From Chitinophaga sp. 180180018-3 (GTDB lineage: Bacteria; Bacteroidota; Bacteroidia; Chitinophagales; Chitinophagaceae): a stretch of 64,000 nucleotides of DNA. A program made the translations under genes and the position numbers. The stretch covers positions 2,232,001-2,296,000 of the forward strand of contig NZ_CP140772.1 of assembly GCF_037893185.1 (NCBI RefSeq). The letters are read 5' to 3'. Of this stretch, positions 34,300-45,600 are shown in pieces (position 1 is the first letter of the stretch; the number at the start of each line of letters is the position of its first letter). The notes beneath the pieces are model-generated. The model saw only the letters and a program-made list of their open reading frames with translations, had not been told where the DNA came from and made no database searches.

Positions 34300-35496
34300 A
34301 TGCCTGAAAGAACTTTTGATGAATTGTTTAATGGTTACATGAGTGGAACGCTCAACGCTGAAGAACTTCGACAGTTCAGGGTAATGGCCCTCATGCCGGA
34401 GAACAGGGAGCGATTGTCCGGTTTGCTGCAGGATGCGTTTAATGATCCTGCTTATGCCGAACACGCGGACTATGATACAGACGAAATGGCGGGGGAAGTG
34501 GTTCGTAAAGCGAAGAAGGCAGATGAAATGCTGAGCGTATTGAAGCAGGATCGCATTTCATTATTGGAGAGGCCCTGGTTCAAATATGCAGCAGCTGCGG
34601 CAGTTTTCGTGCTGCTGATTGGAGCTACCTGGCAGTTTCATCTTTATAAACAACGCAACAGGCCTTTATTGGCATCGCATAGTGTGGTTAAGCCGGCGGC
34701 ACCTCAGCCAGTGCTGATATTAGGTGATGGTTCCAGGATTGCCCTGGATAGTGTTGCCAATGGTACCATTGCACATCAGGGTGGTGCGCAGGTAGTTAAG
34801 CTGGCGAATGGTCAGGTAGCTTACAATGCTGGTACTGATGATAAAGGCGGAGCGGTATTCAATACTATGCAAACGCCGAATGGTTGTCTTTATCAGCTTA
34901 CGCTCCCGGATGGTTCAAAGGTATGGCTGAACGCTGCTTCCGCTATACGTTATCCGACGGTATTCCCGTCTGATTCACGATTGGTGGAAGTAACGGGAGA
35001 AGCATATTTTGAAATAGCAAAAGACGAGCGGCGGCCATTTGTTGTGAGTGCAAGAGGTATGCAGGTTAAAGTATTGGGAACAGCTTTCAACGTCATGGCC
35101 TATCCGGATGAAGGGGCCGTGAAAACCACCCTGGTAGAAGGAATGGTGAAAGTAAATGCAGATAAGCTCCTGCATCCCGGAGAGCAGGCTGTGTTGAACA
35201 GCCACAGTGGCCAGCTTACCGTGAATAAACCGGATATGGCGGAAACGCTGGGATGGAAGAATGGAGAATTTTATTTCAGAGATACAGATATCACTACCAT
35301 CATGCGCCAGATAGCCAGGTGGTATGATGTGGAAGTGAAATATGAGGGCGATATGTCAGATATAGTGCTGTCGGGGATTGTAGCCAGAACCGCACAGGTA
35401 TCGCAACTGTTAAAAGCACTGGAATTAACCAAAATCGTACGTTTTAAGATACAGGGAAAAACTATTATCGTAATGCCTTACCAGGCAGCTCATTAA
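34300..35496 (+). CDS. FecR-family anti-sigma factor
   Basis: The 398-residue protein has a short cytoplasmic N-terminal sigma-binding region, one membrane helix at about 92-111 (WFKYAAAAAVFVLLIGATWQF) and a periplasmic FecR domain. The latter shows LPDGSKVWLNAASAIRYP, VEVTGEAYFEIAKDE and VLGTAFNVMAYPDEG. A C-terminal DUF4974 domain (about 325-390, WYDVEVKYEGDMS) completes the architecture common in Bacteroidota. It restrains the preceding sigma factor and receives a signal from the N-terminal domain of the SusC protein encoded next. The gene is 80 bp from the sigma gene. Confidence 0.92.
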   Translation: MPERTFDELFNGYMSGTLNAEELRQFRVMALMPENRERLSGLLQDAFNDPAYAEHADYDTDEMAGEVVRKAKKADEMLSVLKQDRISLLERPWFKYAAAAAVFVLLIGATWQFHLYKQRNRPLLASHSVVKPAAPQPVLILGDGSRIALDSVANGTIAHQGGAQVVKLANGQVAYNAGTDDKGGAVFNTMQTPNGCLYQLTLPDGSKVWLNAASAIRYPTVFPSDSRLVEVTGEAYFEIAKDERRPFVVSARGMQVKVLGTAFNVMAYPDEGAVKTTLVEGMVKVNADKLLHPGEQAVLNSHSGQLTVNKPDMAETLGWKNGEFYFRDTDITTIMRQIARWYDVEVKYEGDMSDIVLSGIVARTAQVSQLLKALELTKIVRFKIQGKTIIVMPYQAAH

Positions 35497-35573
35497 ATTA
35501 CCAGTTAAATAACATCATGTCATGACCTGATTTTCTGCACGGATAACCTGCGTATAATCCTGCCGAAAGCCAG

Positions 35574-35591
35574 TTGCCGGGGCCCCGGCAA
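35574..35591. repeat. GC-rich perfect palindrome (18 bp)
   Basis: TTGCCGGGGCCCCGGCAA is its own reverse complement over all 18 bases. It lies between the FecR stop and the SusC start. It may be a protein-binding site or a strong RNA hairpin, or may be chance. Confidence 0.7.
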
Positions 35592-35691
35592 GGGATAGTG
35601 CGTCTTATACTCAGGAACAGGTTCCACGTTCAACCGTGATTGCTCAATAAGAGTAATCTTTGCCTAATATTAAAATCCACGCCTGAAAAAT

Positions 35692-38600
35692 ATGAATTTC
35701 CTTACCAAAGGTTCCCGGCCTTTAAAGAGATGGCCAGCCAAAACAGCGCTGATCGGGATGATCCTCCTGCTGCTACACACAGGCAGCTACGCACAGAATG
35801 TAACATTGTCAGTGAAGAATGTTCCACTTGAAAAAGTGTTTGCATTACTGAAACAACAAACCGGATATTCATTCATCTGGAGAGGGCAGCAATCAAGCGC
35901 CTATAACAAAGTATCGCTGGAATGCAAGAATGAACCATTTCAGCAGGTATTGAAAAATTTCCTCGATAACTTATCGCTGACTTATGAGATAACTGATAAG
36001 ATAGTAGTGGTTACCAGGAAAGAAAACCAGGTTCCTTCCGGAGGTAAGGATCAGGACAAGATCATCATTAACGGGAGGATATCGGACGAGAAAGGTGCGG
36101 TTTTACCCGGGGTGAGTGTAAGGCTGAAAGGCAGTACGACCGGGGTTACTACTGATAATCAGGGACATTTTTCCATACCGGTTTTCGACGGAAATAACGT
36201 GATTGTTTGTTCCTATATTGGCTTTGAAACAAAAGAAATTACTGTAAGCAACCAGCAGACGCTGAACATCATGATGAAGCTGGCCAGCGCTTCGCTGAAC
36301 GACCTGGTAGTGGTCGGATATGGTACGCAGTCTAAGAAAAACATGACTTCTTCCGTATCGTCCATCAAAGGCAATGAGTTGGCTGGTGTTGCGGTCACCA
36401 ATCTCGATGCGGCTTTGCAGGGAAAGGCGGCCGGCATGCAGGTGGTGCAGAACTCCGGTGCACCCGGCGATGAAACGTATATCCGTATCCGTGGTAACGG
36501 TTCACTGTTTGGTGAAAACCGCCCGCTGTATGTGATAGACGGTGTGCCTATGAGTAACCTGCCCGCTGCACAATACGGTATCTCCGGTGATGGCCAGCGC
36601 ATCGCTACTACCAATAATATTAACCCCAATGATATTCAGTCGGTGGAGATTTTGAAAGACGCCGCCGCCGCAGCTATCTATGGTTCCAGGGGCGCCAACG
36701 GTGTTATCCTCATCACCACCAAAAGAGGTGCAGAGGGAAAGTCACGGTTTGCTTTCAATATGTATACCGGCTTTGCACAGATCCCGAAACGTTTACCAGT
36801 ACTCAATGGCGAACAATTCGTACAGCTGTTCAAAGAATCGCGCGCCAATGCCAACCTGCCTGATGATCCGGCCATTGTAAACACCGGCAGGAACACCAAC
36901 TGGCAGGATGCCATTTTCCGCAACGCACCCGTTTCAGACTATAACTTGTCTATTTCCGGTGGTACGCCCAAAACATCCCATTATATCTCGTTGGGATATC
37001 TTGATCAGACAGGAACCATCGTTGGTGTACAGCATTTCAAACGCTTTAATGGCCGTGTGAATTTCGACTTTGCCGCTACCGATAAAATAAAGATCGGTGT
37101 GAATTTAACAGGTGTGCATTCCATCAACAACCGTATGGATAACAGCTTTTCAGGACAATCAGTATTGGCCCTGGCATTGATTGAGAACCCCAACGATCCT
37201 ATTTACAACCCCAATGGAACTTATTACACAGATCCCAACCGCCGCTGGACCAACCCGGTGATGATTGCTAATAATCTCAGATTTCAATCGAACGTAAACA
37301 GCTACATCGGTAATGTGTATGGAGAGTACAACATTATACCCGGACTGAAATTCAGAACCAGCTTTGGTTTTGATAATCAGCAGGTGACCGACGACCGTTA
37401 TCAGTCTAAGCTGGTGAACAATGGTACTCCTGCTTCCGGCTTTGTTTCTGTGTTCACACAGTTTCTTTGGGTGAATGAAAATACACTGTCTTATTCACCG
37501 ATGTTGAGAGGTAAGCATAAGCTGACCGCTTTAGTCGGACAAAGTGCACAGGAAGCTACCGTACGTCGTATAGGCGTTTCCGGTAATACCAACTCTACTG
37601 ATATCATTCAGGCGGTTACCGGATTTACCCAACTCTTTTCCCCACTGGATTATCGTTCGCAATGGGGGCTGGTTTCGTATTTCGGCCGGTTGAGCTATAA
37701 CTACGACGATCGTTATCTGTTGGAAGGTGTAGCGCGGACAGATGGTTCTTCCCGTTTCGGGTCGAACAAGCGTTATGGATTTTTTCCGTCAATTTCTGCA
37801 GGCTGGCGGGTGAGCAACGAATCATTCATGAAGCAGCAGCGGTTTATCAATGAACTGAAGATCAGGGGAAGCATTGGGGTTACTGGTAATAACGAAGGAT
37901 TAGGAAGCGATTTTCCGTCGCTCGCCACTTATTCCACCGGGTATAACTATGGTAACGACGCGGGTATTGCACCTACCTCCTTATCGAACCGGGATCTTAG
38001 CTGGGAAGCTACCACCGCCTCTAATATCGGGCTGGATGTTACTTTCCTCAACAGCCGCATCAATGTAACCATAGATGCATATCGTAAAGTAACTAACCGC
38101 CTTATTTTTAAACTGGATCTGCCGTATACATCGGGATTCGGTCGCACGAATGGCGCGAACATCGGACAACTGCTTAACAAGGGTTTGGAAATCTCTGTTA
38201 ATACAGACAATATCAGAGGGCCTTTCACCTGGACAACCAACTTCAATATGTATTTCAACAGGAATAAGATCACCAGTCTGCCTGAAACCGTGATCGGCGA
38301 TCCTTCCAGCTCTGACTTTACAGAAGCATTGCCGGGTTCATTTTACTCCAGCTCTCCAACGAGTATATTCCGTGTAGGCGAGCCCGTTGGTTCCTTTTTT
38401 GGATACCGAAGCAAGGGTATAGATCCTAAAACAGGGAACGTTATTTACGACGATATTAATCACGATGGTAAGATCACAGCGGCCGACAGGGTAATCCTGG
38501 GCAATGCACAGCCGAAATTTACCGGTGGTTTAACCAATAGTTTCAGCTATAAGGGGGTAGACCTGAGCTTCTTCCTGTACTGGTCTTACGGCAATAAAGT

Positions 38601-39027
38601 ATACAATCAGACACGCAACATGCTGGAAAGAATGAATGCCTATAACAATGGGGATCTCAACACCCTGCGCAGGTGGACTCCGCAGAATACCATCACCGAC
38701 ATTCCGAAGGCAGTATTCAATGATCCGGTTACGCCTAACAGTCTCACTAACGGGGAGATGTCGCAGCGCTTTGTTGAAGACGGTTCTTTCCTGAGAATGA
38801 AGAATGTGACCCTGGGGTATACTTTTGCATCTTCCATGCTGAAAAAGATCAGGATCAGCAGTGCCAGGGTATATGCGAGTGCGCAGAACCTGTTTATCAT
38901 CACCAATTATTCCGGACTGGATCCTGAATCACAGAACCAATCGGTGAAGAATTCCCAGTTGGGGATTGACTGGGCAGTGCAACCACAGCCGCGTACTTTC
39001 CTGTTAGGATTAAATGTGAACTTCTAA
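35692..39027 (+). CDS. SusC/RagA TonB-linked outer membrane receptor with STN domain
   Basis: The 1111-residue protein has a signal peptide (about 1-34, ending LLLLHTGSYAQ), an STN domain (about 40-110) that signals to FecR, and a carboxypeptidase-regulatory-like beta-sandwich (about 125-195, GRISDEKGAVLPGVSVRLKG). The TonB plug follows (DLVVVGYGTQSKKNMTSSVS, RGANGVILITTKRG). The remaining residues form the beta-barrel ending in an aromatic (LLGLNVNF). It imports an oligomeric nutrient, with the SusD lipoprotein encoded 11 nt downstream acting as lid. STN presence explains the FecI/FecR pair upstream. The substrate is not known but the downstream glycoside hydrolase-like gene points to a glycan. 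Confidence 0.94.
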   Translation: MNFLTKGSRPLKRWPAKTALIGMILLLLHTGSYAQNVTLSVKNVPLEKVFALLKQQTGYSFIWRGQQSSAYNKVSLECKNEPFQQVLKNFLDNLSLTYEITDKIVVVTRKENQVPSGGKDQDKIIINGRISDEKGAVLPGVSVRLKGSTTGVTTDNQGHFSIPVFDGNNVIVCSYIGFETKEITVSNQQTLNIMMKLASASLNDLVVVGYGTQSKKNMTSSVSSIKGNELAGVAVTNLDAALQGKAAGMQVVQNSGAPGDETYIRIRGNGSLFGENRPLYVIDGVPMSNLPAAQYGISGDGQRIATTNNINPNDIQSVEILKDAAAAAIYGSRGANGVILITTKRGAEGKSRFAFNMYTGFAQIPKRLPVLNGEQFVQLFKESRANANLPDDPAIVNTGRNTNWQDAIFRNAPVSDYNLSISGGTPKTSHYISLGYLDQTGTIVGVQHFKRFNGRVNFDFAATDKIKIGVNLTGVHSINNRMDNSFSGQSVLALALIENPNDPIYNPNGTYYTDPNRRWTNPVMIANNLRFQSNVNSYIGNVYGEYNIIPGLKFRTSFGFDNQQVTDDRYQSKLVNNGTPASGFVSVFTQFLWVNENTLSYSPMLRGKHKLTALVGQSAQEATVRRIGVSGNTNSTDIIQAVTGFTQLFSPLDYRSQWGLVSYFGRLSYNYDDRYLLEGVARTDGSSRFGSNKRYGFFPSISAGWRVSNESFMKQQRFINELKIRGSIGVTGNNEGLGSDFPSLATYSTGYNYGNDAGIAPTSLSNRDLSWEATTASNIGLDVTFLNSRINVTIDAYRKVTNRLIFKLDLPYTSGFGRTNGANIGQLLNKGLEISVNTDNIRGPFTWTTNFNMYFNRNKITSLPETVIGDPSSSDFTEALPGSFYSSSPTSIFRVGEPVGSFFGYRSKGIDPKTGNVIYDDINHDGKITAADRVILGNAQPKFTGGLTNSFSYKGVDLSFFLYWSYGNKVYNQTRNMLERMNAYNNGDLNTLRRWTPQNTITDIPKAVFNDPVTPNSLTNGEMSQRFVEDGSFLRMKNVTLGYTFASSMLKKIRISSARVYASAQNLFIITNYSGLDPESQNQSVKNSQLGIDWAVQPQPRTFLLGLNVNF

Positions 39028-39038
39028 AAGCAGCGACC

Positions 39039-40436
39039 ATGAAAAACGTAGGATTTTTATTCATCATCATAGCATTTGCTTCCTGCACGAAGGTATTGGA
39101 TCAGACACCGGAATATACCATCGCAGAGGAGAATTTCTGGCAAACCGGTAACGACGCGGAGGGTGCGGCTATCGGCATTTATCCGGCAGTGCAGAGTCTT
39201 GCGCAGCAGTATCCGCTGGCATTTGATGCCGCCTCTGATGCGGCTGTGGCATTGCTGGCTAATTACAGTCCTTTTTCTACCCACGGGATACCGGTAGATA
39301 ATCCAATCATAGCTGCTTACTGGCAAAATAACTATACAGGTATCGGCCGTGCTAACGATCTGCTGAAACATGTACCTGCCATGAAAGACAGCTTGTTTGC
39401 GCCGGGCCGCAAAGATCAGCTGCTGGGAGAAGCCCGTTTTCTACGTGGATATTTCTACTACAATCTGGTAAAAGCATTCGGGGCAGTACCACTGGTAACC
39501 GTGCCGTATACTTCTTTCAATGCCGACTTCACGATTGCACGTACCTCTACCGATAGTATTTATCAGCAAATTATTTCGGATCTGCAGGCGGCGGAAGCTA
39601 CTTTGCCCGTTAGCTATGCAGCGGCAGCTTCTACCAGAGGCCGTGCCAGCCAGGGTGCAGCAAAAGCATTGCTGGCGAAAGTATACCTGAGCCAGAAGAA
39701 CTACGATGCTGCAGCCGCTAAGGCACTGGACGTCATGAACAATACGTTGTATTCGCTTGTTAGTGGCAGTGCAGCATATGCAGGTATGTTTTCTCCCAAT
39801 ACTAAAAACAGTTCGGAAGCCATCTGGGAGATACAATATCTGAACGCTTCAGCACAGAACAACGGGTTATACAGTTTCTATATACCGGTAACCGGCGTAC
39901 CTGCCGGTATACAAACAGGCAGCTACCAGATAGCGCCAACAGATACGATCGTTAAATCGTATGAAGCAGGTGATATCCGGAAGAATGCAGCACTGGGCGT
40001 GAGTGTGGCAGGGCCTAATAACCCGTCGGTACCGTATGTAAACAAATACAACCGGCTCACTAACGGAACAGAACCTGATATCATTGCATTGCGACTGGCA
40101 GATATCATCCTGGTGAGAGCAGAAGCATTGAATAACCTGGGCAAAACAGCAGATGCCACTGACCTGTTGAATATGATAAGAAGAAGAGCATTTGGTTTGC
40201 CGCTGACAACACCCTCAGCACATGACTATCCTCAGCCGTCGGACGGCACGCTAACACTGGCAATAGAGAAAGAGCGGTTTAAGGAACTGGCCTTTGAAGG
40301 GCAGCGTTTCGATGACCTGGTGCGTACCGGAAGGGCTACCGCCGTGTTGGGTATTAAGCCTGAGCAAACCCTTTGGCCCATTCCATTGCGTGAGATCGGA
40401 CGTAACCCGAGGCTGGTGCAAAATCCTGGCTATTGA
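39039..40436 (+). CDS. SusD/RagB-family nutrient-binding lipoprotein
   Basis: The 465-residue protein starts MKNVGFLFIIIAFASC with lipobox Cys16. It has the SusD N-terminal signature VLDQTPEYTIAEENFW, the TPR-like helical core (LLGEARFLRGYFYYNLVKAFG), and the C-terminal RYKELAFEGQRFDDLVRTG equivalent seen as RFKELAFEGQRFDDLVRTG, ending PIPLREIGRNPRLVQNPGY. It sits on the outer surface and caps the SusC barrel, binding the substrate. The gene follows the receptor by 11 nt. Substrate specificity cannot be read from sequence. Confidence 0.94.
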   Translation: MKNVGFLFIIIAFASCTKVLDQTPEYTIAEENFWQTGNDAEGAAIGIYPAVQSLAQQYPLAFDAASDAAVALLANYSPFSTHGIPVDNPIIAAYWQNNYTGIGRANDLLKHVPAMKDSLFAPGRKDQLLGEARFLRGYFYYNLVKAFGAVPLVTVPYTSFNADFTIARTSTDSIYQQIISDLQAAEATLPVSYAAAASTRGRASQGAAKALLAKVYLSQKNYDAAAAKALDVMNNTLYSLVSGSAAYAGMFSPNTKNSSEAIWEIQYLNASAQNNGLYSFYIPVTGVPAGIQTGSYQIAPTDTIVKSYEAGDIRKNAALGVSVAGPNNPSVPYVNKYNRLTNGTEPDIIALRLADIILVRAEALNNLGKTADATDLLNMIRRRAFGLPLTTPSAHDYPQPSDGTLTLAIEKERFKELAFEGQRFDDLVRTGRATAVLGIKPEQTLWPIPLREIGRNPRLVQNPGY

Positions 40437-40456
40437 TCACCCTCAAAATAAAATAG

Positions 40457-42616
40457 ATGAAAAAAATTCTAACCGCTGCATTATCGCTGTTACTGGCCGC
40501 AGATGCCAGTTATGGACAGTATACCACTACCTGGGTAGGGAATACATATTCAGACGTAGCCAATCATGTTGGCAACTGTGCGCGTTCTATGTGGGTATCT
40601 CCGGAAGGAGTTGTATATACGGCTTCCGGGTGGGATGAAAAAGGGAGGAATATAGGAATCTATCAGAATGGAGCCACCCTGGGATCTATGGGAGGCAATA
40701 AAGAATCACAAGGCAGCGCCATAGGCGGAGATGCCACTTATATTTTTACGGCACAGGAAACACCTAACAGTGGAAAAGTAGGACGGTACAACCGTACTAC
40801 CAAATTCCGGGATCTGTTGTTTGTTGGAAGTACCGGCACCGGCGACGCGATTAAAGGGATAGTCGTATCAGCAGGACGCGTTTTTGTTAGTGATTCCAGT
40901 GGTAGCCGCATCGCGGTATTTACCACCGGAGGAGTGCTGATACGGCAATGGCCGGTAACAACGCCAGGCCCTATTGCTATTGACAGTTCAGGTACGGTAT
41001 GGGTGTCGCAGGTAAATACCGGTATTATCCGCAGCTTCGACTCTACCGGAGTGGCCGGCGTCACTTTCTCTATCGGCAGTAACTCGCAGATATCGTCGAT
41101 GTATGCCGATAGCGCCCGGGGCCAGCTGCTGGTCGGAGATCAGGGGCCCGACATGAACATCAAAATCTACGGCAATCTAACGGGAACGCCTGTACTAACC
41201 GGCACGTTCGGCGTGCAGGGGGGATACCTGAATGAAAACGGCGCTATCAGAGGCGCTGTTGGAGCCAGGCGATTCACTCGCGTGGCGGGCATCGGAAGAG
41301 ACGCTTCGGGCAAATTATACGTCCTGAATAATCCCTGGGGCGGTACCTGGGATCTGGGCCGCAATGGTGTAACAGATATTCATTGCTATAACGATACCAC
41401 GTTGTTGTGGACCTTACAGGCATTGAATTTCGAAGGGAATGCCTCAGCAGATGCCGGCACTGACGGGCAGCTGTTGTACAGCGGGAATATTATTTATTCC
41501 TATACCGGCACCGACGGTGGGTCCTTTGTAGCCAATACCGTTGATCCTTACCGCTATCCTAAAGATGCGCGTATTCAGATGAACGATCATGCCAGAGGCG
41601 AACATTTCGGGCATCTGGCCAATGTTAACGGGCATCGTATACTGGTGGCCTGTAATCAGAATGCAGATGTTTTCTACACCTACTATTTCAATCCCGCTAC
41701 TGATGGTTATATAGCGATTCCAAACGATACGATCAGTGCTATACGTAATGGTTTCTGCCTGGATTCGATAGGAGATATCTGGGTGTCGAAAGATAAAAGC
41801 AATGCCATACAGCACTATCCGCTTACTGGTTTTGCCGCAAATGGCAAACCTATCTACGGCCCCGTTATTTCCACGCCTACGCCGGCATCGATTGCGCGAT
41901 TGAACCGGATAGAATACATTCCTGCCAGCGACGTAATGGTATTGGCGGGTGGGAACACCGACTGGACGCTGATAGGCAACCGCATCGAAGTATACAGGGG
42001 CTGGCTTGCAGGCAACAGAACTCCCGATACGGTCATCACATTGAGCAGGGCCCAGGCAAAATCAATGTCTGCCGCAGGCAATTATCTCTTTGTGGGTTAT
42101 TATGCTATTCCGGAAATTGACGTCTTTAATCTTACAACCGGTGCGTTGGTACTTACCATGACCAGCGCTAATCCTGCTGTATACGTTGGTAACGACGTGG
42201 ATTCTGAATATGGTATCAAAGCGTATCATCGCAGTAATGGTCAGTATATGATTACGAAAGATGATTACAATGCCAACAAGATAGTATTGCACCTGTGGAC
42301 ACCCGCGGCGGATTCCGCTACACCACCGGCAGCGCCGGCGCCGGCCATGAAAGCCACTACAGGCACCGTTCAGCTGAAAGTGTATCCTAACCCGACCACT
42401 AACATCCTGTACACAGATGTAAAACTGAATGATACGAAAGCATGCCTGGCGAACATCTACGATCTCTCCGGTAAAATTGTAAAAACCACTGCCATCAAAA
42501 GCGGTGAGCCGGTAAGAGTAGATGTAAGCAGCCTGCCGCAGAATGCCTATATACTGGTAATTACAGATGCTTCCAGCGGGCGGGCATTAGGTCAAAGTAA
42601 GTTTGTAAAGCAATAG
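40457..42616 (+). CDS. T9SS-exported beta-propeller-like protein
   Basis: The 719-residue protein has a signal peptide (MKKILTAALSLLLAADASYG). Its middle repeats blade-like elements: GDATYIFTAQE, GRVFVSDSSGSRIAVF, GTVWVSQVNTGIIRSF, GDIWVSKDKSNAIQHY. They resemble NHL/WD propellers. The C-terminus is a type A sorting domain of the type IX secretion system (VQLKVYPNPTTNILYTDVKLND to FVKQ), so it is exported to the cell surface. It is 20 bp from SusD and 4 bp from the next gene and so probably belongs to the same operon. No catalytic motif is recognised; surface binding of the same polymer is the likely role. Confidence 0.85.
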   Translation: MKKILTAALSLLLAADASYGQYTTTWVGNTYSDVANHVGNCARSMWVSPEGVVYTASGWDEKGRNIGIYQNGATLGSMGGNKESQGSAIGGDATYIFTAQETPNSGKVGRYNRTTKFRDLLFVGSTGTGDAIKGIVVSAGRVFVSDSSGSRIAVFTTGGVLIRQWPVTTPGPIAIDSSGTVWVSQVNTGIIRSFDSTGVAGVTFSIGSNSQISSMYADSARGQLLVGDQGPDMNIKIYGNLTGTPVLTGTFGVQGGYLNENGAIRGAVGARRFTRVAGIGRDASGKLYVLNNPWGGTWDLGRNGVTDIHCYNDTTLLWTLQALNFEGNASADAGTDGQLLYSGNIIYSYTGTDGGSFVANTVDPYRYPKDARIQMNDHARGEHFGHLANVNGHRILVACNQNADVFYTYYFNPATDGYIAIPNDTISAIRNGFCLDSIGDIWVSKDKSNAIQHYPLTGFAANGKPIYGPVISTPTPASIARLNRIEYIPASDVMVLAGGNTDWTLIGNRIEVYRGWLAGNRTPDTVITLSRAQAKSMSAAGNYLFVGYYAIPEIDVFNLTTGALVLTMTSANPAVYVGNDVDSEYGIKAYHRSNGQYMITKDDYNANKIVLHLWTPAADSATPPAAPAPAMKATTGTVQLKVYPNPTTNILYTDVKLNDTKACLANIYDLSGKIVKTTAIKSGEPVRVDVSSLPQNAYILVITDASSGRALGQSKFVKQ

Positions 42617-42620
42617 ATGA

Positions 42621-45600
42621 ATGAAATATTTATGGATGCTGGTGCTGTTGCAGATAAGCACCCTGGAGATGTTTGCACAGATGAAAGCACCAGAGGAATG
42701 GGTAAATTATGAATCAGTTTTTGGCGTGAAAAACCGCCAGCGACACTATAACTACGATGTAGCGCTGATCCGGGCCTCCAACGCCACCAATGTGCTGTGG
42801 CCCGGAGAACAGCCCTCTTACACTATTCAGGTGGTGAACCAACTGAATGAGCCGATAAACACAACAGGTAAGATAGAAGTGATCAGCTATGGTACCCGCG
42901 GGCGCGCCGGTGATATATGGCTGCCAGAAATGGTAGACCAGGGGATTGTAGACTCTATCCCGGTTAAGATCAATATTCCGGCAAAAGGTTATGTGAACGT
43001 CGAGCAACTGTTGAAAGTACCTGAACGCTTTGGAGGTTATGCAGTGGTGATGGATCTCGGCCCCTATGGCCGGCGACTGGTAACAAGCCTCGTGCGTACC
43101 TATGCTGCCAATCCCCAGCGGATACAATATCCCAGACAATCGCTGGATGATATGGGCGCAGAATTCCTGCAACGTGTGGGAATACAGGCTATCAGGATGG
43201 GAGTGGATTACACACCGGTATCTGCTGCCGACTATCCCGCAAAGATGAAGGAGATAGAGAAGAAATTAAAAGAGTATCAGGAAAAGAATATCACGGTGTT
43301 ACTAATGTTTGGAGCGGGATCCGCAGCCATGCCGCTGGGAAGGCCCCGATCATTCCTGGATTCGGGGAATGTAATGAAGAAAACCAAACAGGACTATGTA
43401 TGGTTGCCGTCGGAAGACAAAGACTTTCACGAATTCGTATACCGGCTTTGCAGCAAATATGGTTGGCCCCGGGGACCAGTAACGGCGGTGTCGTTATGGA
43501 ATGAGCCCTGGGAAGGATTGTCTATTTCCGGCTGGCAATCGGATATTCCGCGTTACCGGGAAATATATTCGGTAATGGCGCAGGCAGTATTGGATGCCCG
43601 GAAAAAAGGCGCAGATGTTTTGGTAGGAGGTGGGGATTCTAATTCCAATGCCTGGGATAAATTGTTTGCAGATGGTAAGATGACATTGCTGCCCGTTTTC
43701 GACTTCTGCTCCATACACTACCAGGGTATAGAATCGCCGGCCATCTACCCGGAATGGGTAAACCGGAAGTCGCCGCACGGAAGAGTGAAGATCTGGGATA
43801 CAGAAAGCTGGGTCGGCAATACGGATGATCGTATAGGCCTTACCGTAGCCACCTGCCGTTCGGCTGGCTACGACCGATCCATGGGTATTTATGCCGGATA
43901 TATGTATACCGGTGGAAGGGGCAGTGAGCACTTTACCCGTAAGATAAGAACCCCGCAGGGAATAACTGAAATCACGCGCATCCCCGATACCTGGTCGCAG
44001 GCAGCAGCATTGGCTGCAGTACAGCACCTGGTGGGAGAGCGGGATTTCCGGCAATTACTATTCACCAACGGGCTGCCCTGGGTAATGGTATTCGACGGAT
44101 TAAACAAGCATCCTGATGATGGTACGGTGGTAGTTTGCGGAGATATAGGAGAGGCTTTTGGTCCGGAGCATGTGCTGTTCAGGGGGGTGAGAGGCCTGAA
44201 TCAATCCGCTAAAACCGAAGGCGTTTACCAGCCGTTGATTGGTGGTAAAATGACCTTGCCGGCAGCGCATTTCCATTTGTACGATTTTTATGGCAACGAA
44301 GTTTTACCGGTTGCTGGTCATCTGGAGATACCATTGAACAGCCAGGGTTATTACCTGCGCACAGATGGCAGCCAGGGTTCTTTCGATCAATTGCTGGCAG
44401 CGATGAAAACCGCCAGGGTAGAAGGTTATGAACCGGTGGAAATTATAGCGAAGGATATGACCAGCCGTATTTCCAGGTTACCGGTAATGCAGTTGCAGCT
44501 TACCAATATCCTGAACAGGCCGGTAGCGGGTACCTTGAAAGTAACGCTGGGAGCACTGCAAATTAAAACACCCGATACGGTGAAACTGGCAGCCCACGAA
44601 ACCCGCATCATCCCGGTGAAAGTAACCGGGGGCAATGAAACCCCGGATAACACATATCCGCTTGCCGTGCTGTTCGACGCCGGAGCTGATGGCAAAGCTA
44701 CTCATAAAGAGAGTATGCACGTTAATGTTATATCACGGTTACATATAAACGTAGATGGGAAACTAGACGACTGGAAAACGGCTTTGCCGCAAACGGTGAG
44801 TAGCAGCGGAGCCGCCAGTGTGAGCTTAACAGAAGCGGCCTGGTATCCGTTCAAAAATTTCGACACGAAAGCCAACGGTTATGCCAACGGCTACTTCGCC
44901 TATGATGAACATTATTTTTATTTCGCCGCCAAGGTGGCCGACAGTACACCACATCCCGGTACTTACCGCTTTGAGCAGCGGCCGGACGATGAGTTCTTTT
45001 ATCCCGATACCTCTTATGTAATGGACATGCAGGAGGCGCTGATCAATAAGGAAAGTGAAGCGCCGGCAACAGATTCGTCTGCCTTGCAGCTTCCGGCAGG
45101 CGAGGGCCGCATTATGCACTACCTGGAAAGCGGGGATAATACCAACTCATTCGGAGTAGATCTGCAGCTGCCATCGCCCATGCAGGTGGCGTTGTACCTG
45201 CCTAATCTTCGTGTATCCGGTATCGTGATAGAGGTCATTGACCAGACAACAGGCCGGAGGCTAATGTTCCGCCGCCTGAATGACTTATGGAACGGCACCT
45301 GGGAAGTACTGCAGCTATCAGGAAAAGTGCGCATCGTATTGCATAGCAACGCCTGGTGGTATACGCCTAAACTGGCAGCCATTATGTTCGACGCGCCAGC
45401 TAAGGATACCGGGGGGAAGGAAGACCTGGATACAAGAGGCTACTGGAAAGGCATATACGGTAAAGCCGGACACTACATAGTTGGATTGCCCGGGCAGCTA
45501 CCTCGGGGAGTAGCTATGGACCTTGTTTATAAAGAAGCTAAAATTCCACTGGTATGGCCCGCGGGTGTGCGGCATTTCACCTATCGCAAAAATCCGGTTA

